The position numbers and the translations under genes were made by a program. A stretch of DNA of 64,000 nt from Methanosarcina sp. MTP4 (lineage in GTDB: Archaea; Halobacteriota; Methanosarcinia; Methanosarcinales; Methanosarcinaceae): NCBI RefSeq assembly GCF_000970045.1, contig NZ_CP009505.1:310001-374000 (forward strand). The letters are read 5' to 3'. Shown piece by piece: positions 37,060 through 45,619 of this stretch (position 1 is its first letter; each line of letters starts with the position of its first letter). The notes beneath the pieces are model-generated. The model was given only the letters and a program-made list of their open reading frames with translations, had not been told where the DNA came from and ran no database searches.

Positions 37060-37634
37060 ATTCCACCGTTAATATCCTTTCCCGGGCAGTTTTTTTCTCC
37101 GGGAGTTTGCGCGCCTGATATCCCCTCGGATTATATAGCTTTTCATTGAGAACTTTTTTCTAAAAATTGGTAACTAATGATCATGATGGAGGTTCCCTGG
37201 AATTTTCCTTCCGGAACAACGCCAAACCCGGTGGAATAAACAGATTATGCCGGCTTCATTTCTGGATCTTGACCTCTATATGGGTCAGAGTCTGTAAAAA
37301 ACATCAGATCACTCCGGAATTATAATTATCTTCCATGAGCTTTCCTTAAAAAAGTTTATTTAGACCCTTTTCCCGGTCTTTCCCCTAGAAAAATTTGAAA
37401 AGATGGGGCATCCCTGTCGTGTTGCGCACTTGCCAGATAGCAGGGCTCACTTTCTTCTCTCCCAATGCCACGCATGGATTCGTGCTTTTACGCTTTGAGC
37501 TCTTTTACATTAATTATTCAGCAGTTATCCCGGCTGCATTAATTATTCAGCAATGACACGGTAATGTTCTCTTACGCAGCAAAACTAAATCGAATATAAT
37601 ATAAAGCCTGCGTACGTACCTTATCCGTATAACT
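37060..37634. promoter_or_regulatory. Gene-free region with paired repeat and promoter of the Panacea-like gene
   Basis: CATTAATTATTCAGCA occurs twice (37508-37523, 37537-37552), 29 bp apart. A TATA-like stretch, AATATAATATAAAG, near 37592-37605 sits about 30-40 bp upstream of ATG 37635 with no ribosome site, so that gene may be read from a nearly leaderless mRNA. The rest holds nothing I recognise. Confidence 0.5.
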
Positions 37635-38057
37635 ATGAACGGGGAGTATATTTTCGATTCAAGAAAGTGGTTTTTGATTGAACTGCTCTCTTGCCTCGGT
37701 AAAATAAGAGGAATAACCAAACTTCAAAAAGTGGTTTTTCTTGGACAGGAAGAACTGGAGCTTCCAAAGCTTTTTCAGTTCGATGAATATCATTACGGAC
37801 CATATTCCTGGGATTTAAGTGACATTCTTGAGGATATGATTATAACCGGGTTTGTGAGTGAAAAGACCGAATATCATGATGACGGTGTAATTTACACTTA
37901 CAGCCTTGCCAATAATGCCCTGGAGGAGGCTGGAAAAATTGGGGTTTATATCCCTGAGGGTAAAAAACACATGCTTATTAAATATTCAAAACTTCCAATG
38001 TTTGCAATCTCAGAGTTTGTTTACCAAAAGTTCGTGCACGAGGGAGTCGCCTCTTAA
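37635..38057 (+). CDS. Panacea/DUF4065-like (YwgA/SocA-type) protein
   Basis: A 140-residue protein. The pattern ITKLQKVVFLGQEE, then FDEYHYGPYSWDLSDILEDMI and later FVYQKFV fits the Panacea/DUF4065 family (SocA, GepA, YwgA). Members are often antitoxins or chaperone-like neutralisers of varied toxins. No obvious toxin gene is next to it, so a stand-alone YwgA-like role is also possible. No signal peptide or membrane segment. Confidence 0.6.
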   Translation: MNGEYIFDSRKWFLIELLSCLGKIRGITKLQKVVFLGQEELELPKLFQFDEYHYGPYSWDLSDILEDMIITGFVSEKTEYHDDGVIYTYSLANNALEEAGKIGVYIPEGKKHMLIKYSKLPMFAISEFVYQKFVHEGVAS

Positions 38058-38209
38058 GACTCTATCCTGAAGTTTCAGTTTTCAGTTTCAGTTTTCAATT
38101 TCTTTGCAGTTTGCAGTTATAGCTCTCAGTTAGCTCTCAGTTTCAGCTTGCAAATTCTCTTTTCATCCTTCTCTTTTCCTCCTGAATTTGCCTTTTTCTG
38201 CTTCACCTT

Positions 38210-38878
38210 TCACTTCAAAACCCGGTAAAGCAGGTGCAGGTAATTTCCTTCCATCCTTTCGTTTTTCACAAGTTCAAGCTCGATTCCGCTTTTTTCAATG
38301 TTCCCAAAGAGGTTTTTCCCTGTTTTCCCGACAAGCACCGGGCTTACAAGCAGGCTGATTTTCTCTACCAGGCCCTGTTCCAGCAAAATACTGTTCAGCG
38401 TACTGCCGCTGTCCGAGACTACAAGCCTGAAACCGTAGCGTTCGTTTGCTATTTCCAGCGCTTCCCGGTAGTCAACATGGGCTTCCCCTGCCCTGATGAA
38501 GTCGTAATTCCTCTCTTTGAGGTAGTCGAGGTATGCAGCAGGGGTCTTTTCCGAAATCAGGACAATCACGTCCTTGCAGTATTCGGAGCGCCTGAAGATG
38601 TGTAGCAGCCCTTCCAGAGTCCCTCGGGAGTCTGCAAGCAGCCAGAAGGCCCGTGGGTCTTCGGACTGGATTCCCGGCTTTACGAAATCGTATCCCTCTT
38701 CGGGGGGGATTTCTTCACAGAAGAGTTCGATTCCGGTTTTTGCGGTGTTCGAGCCGACGAGCATGGCATCGGGACTGTAGCTTCTCAGGGTCCCGTAGTG
38801 GAGTTTGAGGTCGGCTTCGAAGCCGCTTATCGAGCAGTCGAGGCTTATACTGTTGTGGATGATTAGTTTCGGGAGCAT
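38210..38878 (-). CDS. RibD C-terminal/dihydrofolate reductase-like protein
   Basis: A 222-residue protein of the RibD_C fold. Typical elements are IIHNSISLDCSISG at the start, DAMLVGSNTAKTG near residue 38, LVVSDSGSTLNSILLEQGLV near residue 150 and SLLVSPVLVGKTGKNLF. Such proteins reduce a pyrimidine intermediate of riboflavin or deazaflavin synthesis with NADPH, though many relatives have unknown substrates. The canonical archaeal enzyme may be encoded elsewhere, so exact function is open. Confidence 0.75.
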   Translation of the reverse strand: MLPKLIIHNSISLDCSISGFEADLKLHYGTLRSYSPDAMLVGSNTAKTGIELFCEEIPPEEGYDFVKPGIQSEDPRAFWLLADSRGTLEGLLHIFRRSEYCKDVIVLISEKTPAAYLDYLKERNYDFIRAGEAHVDYREALEIANERYGFRLVVSDSGSTLNSILLEQGLVEKISLLVSPVLVGKTGKNLFGNIEKSGIELELVKNERMEGNYLHLLYRVLK

Positions 38879-38968
38879 TGTGTATCTCCTGGAGACTTTG
38901 ACCTGTGGGTATTTTTCGTATTCCGTACTGAATTAACTTTATTGCCCTACGAGGATATAGTTAATCGG

Positions 38969-40000
38969 ATGCATGTTGTTGAAGTTGAAGGAGTGTCAAA
39001 GTCCTTCGGGGGAACAGATGTCATAAGGGACATCTCTTTTTCTGTCGAAAAGGGAGAGATCTTCGGGCTGCTCGGGCCAAATGGGGCTGGGAAGACCACG
39101 CTTATCCGGATGCTCCTGGATATTATCAGGCCCGATTCGGGGGAGATCCGGGTTTTTGGGGCATCCCTGGACCCTGCCGGAAAGGACCGTATCGGCTATC
39201 TCCCGGAAGAGCGGGGGCTGTACCGGAAAACAAAACTTGTCGATATGCTGGTCTACCTGGCGCAGCTTAAGAACGTTTCCGGGAAGCAAGCCCGGGTAAA
39301 TGCCGAGTCCCTGCTGCGGTCCTTGGGGCTCTATGAACACAGGGGGAAAAAAGTTGAAGAGCTTTCCAAAGGGATGCAGCAAAAAATTCAGTTTCTTTCT
39401 TCAATTATTCATTATCCGGACCTTGTAGTCCTGGACGAGCCCTTTTCAGGGCTTGACCCGGTGAGCACAAAGACGGTCAAGGAAAGGATTATCGAGTACA
39501 GGAATGCCGGGAAGACGGTCATCCTCTCCACACACATGATGGAACAGGCCCAGACGCTCTGTGACCGGATCCTGGTGGTCGACAGGGGAAGAAGGGTGCT
39601 TTACGGCAGCGTGGAAGGGATCCGGAAAGAGCGCGGGAAAAATTCCCTGCTGGTGGAATTCGCAGGGTATGGCTCGGGACATGGTTCGGGACATGGTTCG
39701 GAATACGGCGCAGGGCATGAGACAGGACTCGATGTTGTACTCGATGTTGGAAGTGGTGCAGGAGCCGGTACAGGAGGTGACTCTTTGAGCGTGCTTAGGG
39801 GAATCCCGGGGGTCAGGAGAATTGTGGAGCACGAAGAAGAGCATAAAAAGTTCGTGGAGATCTTTCCGGAGGAGGGTGCAGGGACGCAGGCGATACTGGA
39901 GGAGCTTGTCCGGAGGGTCGAAGTCTTGCGTTTCGAGCAGGCACTCCCGTCCCTGAACGAGATCTTTATTGACACGGTGGAGGCCAATGCCAATGAGTAA
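38969..40000 (+). CDS. ABC transporter ATPase, NatA type
   Basis: Started at ATG 38969 (343 residues). Walker A GPNGAGKTT, signature LSKGMQQKIQF (typical of NatA), Walker B LVVLDEPFSGLDP and switch STHMMEQ are present. Residues about 233-271 are an unusual Gly/Ser/His-rich insertion (GSGHGSGHGSEYGAGH, then GSGAGAGTGG) encoded by short DNA repeats. It overlaps the permease gene by 8 bp. Together they should export Na+ or a small compound, as NatAB does. Confidence 0.9.
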   Translation: MHVVEVEGVSKSFGGTDVIRDISFSVEKGEIFGLLGPNGAGKTTLIRMLLDIIRPDSGEIRVFGASLDPAGKDRIGYLPEERGLYRKTKLVDMLVYLAQLKNVSGKQARVNAESLLRSLGLYEHRGKKVEELSKGMQQKIQFLSSIIHYPDLVVLDEPFSGLDPVSTKTVKERIIEYRNAGKTVILSTHMMEQAQTLCDRILVVDRGRRVLYGSVEGIRKERGKNSLLVEFAGYGSGHGSGHGSEYGAGHETGLDVVLDVGSGAGAGTGGDSLSVLRGIPGVRRIVEHEEEHKKFVEIFPEEGAGTQAILEELVRRVEVLRFEQALPSLNEIFIDTVEANANE

Positions 40001-41240
40001 ATTCTCAGGAAAGGCGTTTACGGTTGCCAGGCACGAGTTCCTGAAAACCGTGAAGCGCAAGGAATTTCTTTTCATGACTTTTATTTTTCCGGTCTTCCTG
40101 GCAGGGATTACCCTTGTCCCTGCCCTGCTTGCCGGCATGACCCCTTCCGAGGACCAGAGCGTAGGTTATGTCGACATGACAGGGTCCTTTGACTTTCCCG
40201 GGGAAGTCACAAACGGCGGGTTTGCGGTGGGACCTTTCGGGGAAAAAAGCTCAACAATAGAGTTTGTCAGATACGAGGATAACCCTGAAGCCAGTCGGGC
40301 ACTTAGAGCCGGGGATATCTCTTCCTACATCGTAATCCCTGAGGACTTCCTGGAAGCCGGGGTAATCGAACTTTATGTTTCCGAAAAAGGAGTCCCCGTG
40401 CCCAGGGTCAATCTTGCGGCAGACCTTTCCGATATCGTTGTCACCTCTCTCTTGCAGGATGAGGTTGACGAAACTGTGCTCCGGAGGGTCAAGGACCCTG
40501 TCAACATTAAGCTATTCGATATTGGGGAGGGTGGGGAGACCAGCGAACAGGGCGTTGCGGATATCCTGGGCGACCTGGGCCTACCCTTCCTAACCGCCTT
40601 TCTCCTCTTCTTCAGCATTTTTTCGTCATCAGGATATCTCCTCCGTGGTGTCTCCGAAGAGAAGGAGAACCGGGTTATCGAAGTCCTGCTCTCTTCCGCA
40701 ACCCCCACCGAAATCCTGACCGGTAAGGTCCTGGGTCTGGGTGCAGTCGGCCTCCTGCAGATCGTGGTCTGGATCTCTGCAGTCGCTCTCGGGGCTTCGT
40801 ATGCCCTTCCTCTAAGCCTGGACCCTTTCCTGCTCTTCCTGGCTGTGGTCTATTTTCTCTTTGGCTATCTCCTTTTCGCAAGCCTCATGGCCGCCGTCGG
40901 AGCCATGGCTTCCTCCCTCCAGGAAAGCCAGCAGATAGCCGGGATCTTCACCTTCGCAGCCGCAGCTCCCCTAATCTTCATGCAGCTCCTGCTCACAAAA
41001 CCCGACAGTCCCCTTGCCGTCTCCCTCTCTCTCTTTCCCTTTACCTCTCCTGTCGCCATGCTGGTGCGGATAGGGGCTACGGAAGTGCCTTTTTACCAGG
41101 TCGCAGCAAGCCTTTTCATCCTGATGCTCTCAATCCACGGCGTAATCATATTCTCCAGCCGCCTTTTCAGGGCCTACCTCCTTATGTACGGTAAAAGGCC
41201 GGCTGTTCGGGAAATCCTTAGGAATATGCGGGGAGGGTAA
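39993..41240 (+). CDS. ABC-2 type permease, NatB type
   Basis: Started at ATG 39993, inside the end of the ATPase gene, giving 415 residues; ATG 39987 is also possible. An N-terminal helix is followed by a large extracytoplasmic domain (about 50-195), then five or six C-terminal helices. The motif EEKENRVIEVLLSSATPTEILTGKVLGLG is typical of NatB/ABC-2 permeases. It is the partner of the preceding ATPase. Confidence 0.9.
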   Translation: MSKFSGKAFTVARHEFLKTVKRKEFLFMTFIFPVFLAGITLVPALLAGMTPSEDQSVGYVDMTGSFDFPGEVTNGGFAVGPFGEKSSTIEFVRYEDNPEASRALRAGDISSYIVIPEDFLEAGVIELYVSEKGVPVPRVNLAADLSDIVVTSLLQDEVDETVLRRVKDPVNIKLFDIGEGGETSEQGVADILGDLGLPFLTAFLLFFSIFSSSGYLLRGVSEEKENRVIEVLLSSATPTEILTGKVLGLGAVGLLQIVVWISAVALGASYALPLSLDPFLLFLAVVYFLFGYLLFASLMAAVGAMASSLQESQQIAGIFTFAAAAPLIFMQLLLTKPDSPLAVSLSLFPFTSPVAMLVRIGATEVPFYQVAASLFILMLSIHGVIIFSSRLFRAYLLMYGKRPAVREILRNMRGG

Positions 41241-41789
41241 TTCAGGGAAGAGATAATGCAGTGATGAGATTATCCGGGGAAGAGATAAGCAAGGCTTCGG
41301 TTCAGGTACCCTTGAATATGTTTTTGTCCTTATTATGGGAGCCCCTGCTCCGCAAAATAACAGGACTAATTGAAGAAACATATATTCTATGGTCATAGTT
41401 TTATATTATTCAGCACATATTATTGACTGATCCATAAGGACAGAGATACAAAGAATGGAGAAGCCGTACAACTTGATGAGTATGGGACTTCATTCAATTT
41501 TGGAAGATCCTTATGGATCACCCCTATATCAAGCTTTTTTCCACTTCAGGTTTCTAATTCAAGCATCGTTTTTTTCTTTCCTTGAGAATCTGCTGACTGG
41601 GTGAGGATTCAGATCTGTTGTTTTAATTAAGGAAGATTGGAAAGGGTTTAATGGGTTTTTCTCCGGAGGGTGTCCCCACACGTCTCCTGTGAAAAGTTTT
41701 GAATACAAATGAACATATTTATAATGTATGTGGGTATACTGAATTTATTATATTCCCCATAATTTAAAAAACCCCACGGAGTTAGTGTA
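41241..41789. repeat. Gene-free region with a 13-bp inverted repeat
   Basis: TGATCCATAAGGA (41428-41440) and its exact complement TCCTTATGGATCA (41508-41520) enclose 67 nt. This could be a long hairpin or the ends of a tiny element; no target duplication is visible. The region 41720-41780 is A/T rich and should hold the promoter of the small gene at 41790. No gene is seen. Confidence 0.55.
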
Positions 41790-41972
41790 ATGGAATTTTT
41801 ATGTTACAGAGAATGCAGTCAGTGTCCCGAATACGAAGAAAATCTATGCCCCACCCATTGTAGAGTAATAAACGAGGACATTAAAGTCACAGGAGCTATG
41901 ATTGCTGCAGAAAGAGTAGAAAAATACTGGGATGCAATTATTTGCGAACAAAAATCCGGGCATAAACTCTAA
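41790..41972 (+). CDS. Small cysteine-rich protein
   Basis: A 60-residue protein. Five cysteines lie in the first 24 residues in the pattern CxxxCxxCx7CxxxC (CYRECSQCPEYEENLCPTHC), plus one near the C-terminus (IICEQ). The spacing suggests a small zinc or iron-sulfur site. No family is recognised. A/T-rich promoter-like sequence and an isolated position support it as a real small gene. Methanosarcina genomes carry many such uncharacterised small proteins. Confidence 0.55.
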   Translation: MEFLCYRECSQCPEYEENLCPTHCRVINEDIKVTGAMIAAERVEKYWDAIICEQKSGHKL

Positions 41973-42217
41973 TTCACTACCGGTTCCCAAATAGTACTTA
42001 ATTGAATTAGGCGATAAGTGCCAAAGTCTCTGAAAAAACTATCGCCAAACGGAAAACTTCTTAGCAAAAGGACATGTGGTTACGAGTTTCATGTTGCATG
42101 TCCTGAATACGATTTTTTTTAAAAGGAATGAACATGCTGGATATGTCCGGTACATAGGGAAAAATATCTTTATTTCAGGCTAATTTTCTTATCTTAATTA
42201 TCCATAAATAAATAGTA

Positions 42218-42290
42218 TAGTCCTGAGCGGATTCGAACCGCTGTCCCGGGCTCCAAAGGCCCGAAGGATTGACCACTACCCTACAGGACT
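42218..42290 (-). tRNA. tRNA-Gln (UUG)
   Basis: Folds as a full cloverleaf on the minus strand: acceptor AGTCCTG/CAGGACT, anticodon stem CGGGC/GCCCG with loop CTTTGGA (anticodon TTG) and T-loop GGTTCGAATCC. CCA is not encoded. It sits just before the tandem RNA array, reading in the opposite direction. Confidence 0.95.
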
Positions 42291-42499
42291 GCGCATGAAG
42301 GCTTTTAGCTATACCTTATTTATGGTACTTAATTTTTGTGCCACTAAAGGTATCTTTTGGAAGTCCGTGTTTCAGGTTGAAAATACGTGTCCTGTCCAAT
42401 TCCATACAGGTTTCGAAACTTTTTCAGGGAAAAACTTTTTTGTGCGATTAAAAATTTTCAATCAATTAATTTAAAATAATTTCCAATATAATTGTGTAA

Positions 42500-42655
42500 T
42501 TGGGACTGGGAGAGAATAAGGGAGAAATCAGACACAAAATGAAATGCCTGAGGACTCTGATCCTGCTTCGTATCATTATGCTTGGGGGAGCATATCTTCG
42601 GAGCGGCTGTATTGGGGGATATAGTGAAAAGGTGTGGCGTTCTCGGGCTTCTTCT
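42500..42655 (+). ncRNA. Tandem structured RNA, copy 1
   Basis: Predicted start about 30 nt after TTTAAAATAA (42470). P1 GCCTGAGGAC (42546-42555) pairs with GTTCTCGGGC (42639-42648). Hairpin P3 TATGCT/AGCATA with loop TGGGGG is at 42577-42594, and P4 CTGTAT/ATATAG with loop TGGGGG at 42607-42624. A CU-rich tail follows. P1, P3 and P4 differ from copy 2 by paired changes. Function unknown. Confidence 0.7.
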
Positions 42656-43085
42656 TCCTCTGCTTTTTTACTTCTCTTGCTATGCTTTTTTGTGTGATTG
42701 TGCTTTTTTATTGTGTGCCTTTTTTGCGTGATTGTGCGTTTTTATGTTTTTTTTACTGTGTTTTTATCTTTTTTTTGCTCCGTCTTCTTTTGAAAAGGGC
42801 TTTCTTTGGGGTATGTTTTTTGACATGTCGATAAAATTCAGTTTTCCCGGGGGATTAAGTAGAGGGAAAGTTTAGGTGGCTGTAGGAAACCTGAAAGCCG
42901 AAGAATCTACTGCTTCCCTGATTCCTCCAGTTCCGTAGCCCCTCTATATCCAGGATATCTGGTTGAAAATAACTCTCCTGTCCAATTCTGTGCAGGGCTT
43001 GAAAGTTTTTCAGGGGAGAAGTTTTTTTTGCGATTAAAAATTTTCAATGAATTAATTTAAAATAATTTCTGGTATAATTGTATGA

Positions 43086-43257
43086 TTGGGAAATGGTAAG
43101 TGAACCGGGGAAATTAACAGGGGAAATAAACCGGTTGAAAGAAATGCCCGGAAATCATCGATCCTTATCCGGATCCGTGCTCTAGGGAAGCACATTTTCG
43201 GAGGGACTGTAGTGGGGGCTACAGTAACAAGGATCCGAAATTTCCGGGCTTTTTCTT
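43086..43257 (+). ncRNA. Tandem structured RNA, copy 2
   Basis: TTTAAAATAA at 43056 lies 30 nt before the conserved TTGGGAAATGG. P1 GCCCGGAAAT (43146-43155) with ATTTCCGGGC (43240-43249) is perfect. P2 GATCCTT (43160-43166) pairs with AAGGATC (43229-43235). P3 GTGCT/AGCAC spans 43177-43193 and P4 CTGTAG/CTACAG 43207-43224 with loop TGGGGG. A run of five U follows P1. The clearest fold of the six. Confidence 0.75.
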
Positions 43258-43629
43258 ACGCTGCGAATCTTTTCTTTTTTTCGATGTTTTCTGCTCTGCT
43301 TTTTTGATTTTCTTTTGTTATCCTGCTTTTCCGGCCTGAATTATCTGGAAATGAGGCCATTTTCTGTTTCTCTTTACTTATGCTCTCCAGGGTGCTTGAG
43401 ATATTCGATTTCACGATATGATTTTACGTGCTTCAGAGGAGGGGTTTCTAATATAAGGAGATTCTTTTCCCCTTTCGAATCTGTTTTTATTGTACTGTAT
43501 TTCTGGTTGAAATTAACTCTCCTGTCCAATTCTATGCAGGGCTTGAAAGTTTTTCAGGGGAGAACTTTTTTTTGTGATTAAAAATTTTCAATGAATTAAT
43601 TTAAAATAATTTCTGGTATAATTGTATGA

Positions 43630-43801
43630 TTGGGAAATGGTACGTGAACCGGGGAAATTAACAGGGGAAATAAACCGGTTGAAAGAAATGCCTGGAAATC
43701 GCCGATTCTGGTCCGGATCCGTGCTTAAGGGAAGCACATTTTCGGAGGAATTGCAGTGGGGGCTGCAGTAACAAGGATCAGGAATTTCCGGGCTTCTTCT
43801 G
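43630..43801 (+). ncRNA. Tandem structured RNA, copy 3
   Basis: Begins TTGGGAAATGG. P1 GCCTGGAAAT (43690-43699) with ATTTCCGGGC (43784-43793). P2 GATTCT with AGGATC. P3 GTGCT/AGCAC at 43721-43737. P4 TTGCAG/CTGCAG at 43751-43768, where U-A of copy 2 is replaced by C-G, a compensatory change. Confidence 0.75.
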
Positions 43802-44074
43802 ACACTGCGAATCTTTCCTTTTTTTGATGTTTTTTTCTCTGCTTTTTTGATTTTCTTTTGTTATCCTGCTTTTCAGGTCTGAATTCTCTGGAAATGAGGT
43901 AATTTCTCGTTTGTTTCTGTTCGTTCTGTTTTTATTGCGTGGTGTTTCTGATTAAAAATAAGTTCCATGTCCAATTCTATGCAGGCTTCAAAAGTTTTTC
44001 AGGGGAGAAGTTTTTTGTACAATTGAAAATTTCCAACGAATTAATTTAAAATAATTTCCGGTATAATTGTATGA

Positions 44075-44244
44075 TTGGGAAATGGTAAGTGAAATGGGAA
44101 CACGAATAAGGGAAAAAACTTATTGAAATGAACACCCGGAAATTACTGGTCCTGCTTCGGACCCGTGCTTAAGGGGAGCACATCTTCGGAGCGCCTGTAG
44201 TCGAGGATACAGTAAAAAAGATCAGGGGTTTCCGGGTTTCTTAT
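44075..44244 (+). ncRNA. Tandem structured RNA, copy 4
   Basis: Begins TTGGGAAATGG. P1 ACCCGGAAAT (44134-44143) with GTTTCCGGGT (44228-44237): the closing G-C of other copies is A-U here. P3 GTGCT/AGCAC at 44165-44181, P4 CTGTA/TACAG at 44194-44212. P2 is weaker in this copy. Confidence 0.7.
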
Positions 44245-44582
44245 TGCTCTCATTTTCCTCCGTCTTTTTATTTTTTTCATTTTGTTTGCCTGTTTCCGGT
44301 TGTGTTTTTTCCTGCAGGTTGTTCGGCTCTTATTTTCTGCGTGTTTACGGTCTCTGCTTTTTTACGGTTTAATTTATCAACTTCTTTCATCCTTTGCCTT
44401 CGATCTTGTATCCTGTTTCTTTGAAAAGGAGGGGGTTTTCCGGAAGTTGTCTATCTGATTGAAAATATGCACCCTGTACAATTCTATGCAGGTTTAGAAA
44501 CTTTTTCAGGGATATTATTTTTTATGAGATTAAAAATTTTCAACGAATTAATTTAAAATAATTTAGATGATTATTGTATACT

Positions 44583-44745
44583 GGATATGGGAAGTGAAAA
44601 GAAAAAGACATGATGATTGTGGAAGAAATGCCTGGGGTCGCTTAATCCTGCTCCTTATTCCACTCTTGAGGGAGGGTGGATTTCCGGAGCTGCTGTATGA
44701 GGGGATAAAGCAGAAAGGATGAGGCGTTCTCGGGCATCTTCTTTC
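44583..44745 (+). ncRNA. Tandem structured RNA, copy 5 (diverged)
   Basis: P1 GCCTGGGG (44630-44637) with TTCTCGGGC (44727-44735), partly G-U. P2 ATCCT/AGGAT. P3 is CCACTC/GGGTGG (44660-44679), a different sequence with the stem kept. P4 is CTGCT/AGCAG (44690-44713). The start region has diverged (TATGGGAAG), so activity is less sure. Confidence 0.6.
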
Positions 44746-44959
44746 TATGTACATCTCTTCTTTTTTATTTTTTCTCTGCTTTCCTTTTCTGCTTTTACTT
44801 TTATGCTCCTGGTTTTCTGATTTACTTTTTTGAAAAATATATCCTTTTTTCGACATTAGTTTCTATGCAGAGTTCGAAATATTTGGAGCAAAGATATTTT
44901 TTGTGGCGTTAAAAGTTTTCAACGAATTAATTTAAAATAATTTATGAGATAATTCTCAA

Positions 44960-45117
44960 TTGGGAAATGGGAAGAAAATTGGGGAGAAACTGAGAAACAG
45001 AAAGAAATACTTGGGGGTGGTGGTCCTGTTCCGGATCCGTATGCTTGGGGGAGCATATATTCGAAACGGCTGTATTGGGGAATGCAGTAAAAGGATCTTC
45101 ATCCTCGGGCTTCTTCT
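44960..45117 (+). ncRNA. Tandem structured RNA, copy 6
   Basis: Begins TTGGGAAATGG. P1 CTTGGGGGTG (45010-45019) with CATCCTCGGG (45100-45109), sequence different from copy 2 but fully paired allowing G-U. P2 GGTCCT/AGGATC. P3 TATGCT/AGCATA at 45040-45057, P4 CTGTAT/ATGCAG at 45070-45087, loops TGGGGG and TGGGGA. CU-rich tail. Confidence 0.7.
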
Positions 45118-45191
45118 TGCACTGCTTTTTTACTTAATTTCTCAAGTTTTTATTATGACTCCCCTATTTTTTACTGGGTTCCTCTATTTTT

Positions 45192-45443
45192 TTACTGTGA
45201 TTCTTTTCTTTGCTTTTTCGTTTTCCTACTTTGGGCCATCACCTCGAAAGTGGTCATAAAGGGGCGCTTGATTGGAAGGGCAATATTTTCATTTTCAATA
45301 TAAAGTTCAACGGCTTCTTTCAGGTTTGTAACTGCTTCTTCGATTGTTTCTCCCCGGCTCGTTACGTCCAGTTCCAGGCAGAGCGACTCGTAAGATTCCT
45401 CTTTTTTGTTCACTATTGCAGTTAGTTTGAAAGTTTCTTTCAT
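45192..45443 (-). CDS. HicB-like antitoxin-type protein
   Basis: An 83-residue protein with the short HicB fold: LTAIVNKKEESYESLCLELDVTS, then GETIEEAVTNLKEAVELYIE. It lacks a DNA-binding helix-turn-helix at its C-terminus, which is basic instead. No HicA mRNA-interferase gene is adjacent on either side, so it is an orphan. It converges on the RNA array. Confidence 0.75.
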   Translation of the reverse strand: MKETFKLTAIVNKKEESYESLCLELDVTSRGETIEEAVTNLKEAVELYIENENIALPIKRPFMTTFEVMAQSRKTKKQRKESQ

Positions 45444-45619
45444 GTTTCCAGATAGGGTTGGCGGCTATGTTAAATATTTCGCAGTTTTTTTGCAGAGTTT
45501 TTGCAGTTTTTTTGCAGGCCCGGGCTTTCCGGGCTAATATTTATAAAAGTACTTTTATATTGATTATTGTTTGGAAACACTTACTTAAGGAAGCTATCAG
45601 GAAGCGGAGACAAAATCTC

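Larger units (their letters stand above)
42374..45117 (+). repeat. Tandem array of six structured-RNA units
   Basis: Six units in the same orientation, with spacing between equivalent positions of 600, 544, 444, 496 and 380 bp. Each unit has three parts. First is a conserved upstream block with CCTGTCCAATTCTATGCAGG and CAGGGGAGAA followed by poly-T. Second is an A/T promoter-like block (ATTAATTTAAAATAATTT). Third is an RNA of about 155 nt. The spacers between units are variable and T-rich. No unit encodes a conserved peptide. The six RNAs are listed separately. Confidence 0.85.

Noticed and set aside
41428-41520. A MITE like the one at 1319-1517
   Set aside because: The arms are only 13 bp and no flanking target duplication could be found.
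42374-45117. CRISPR array
   Set aside because: The repeated units are hundreds of bases long, diverged from each other and lack short identical repeats with fixed-length spacers; no cas genes are nearby.
42500-45260. Small open frames within the RNA array (for example 42500-42697, 44960-45259)
   Set aside because: They are not shared between copies: stop codons and frame differ while RNA stems are kept.
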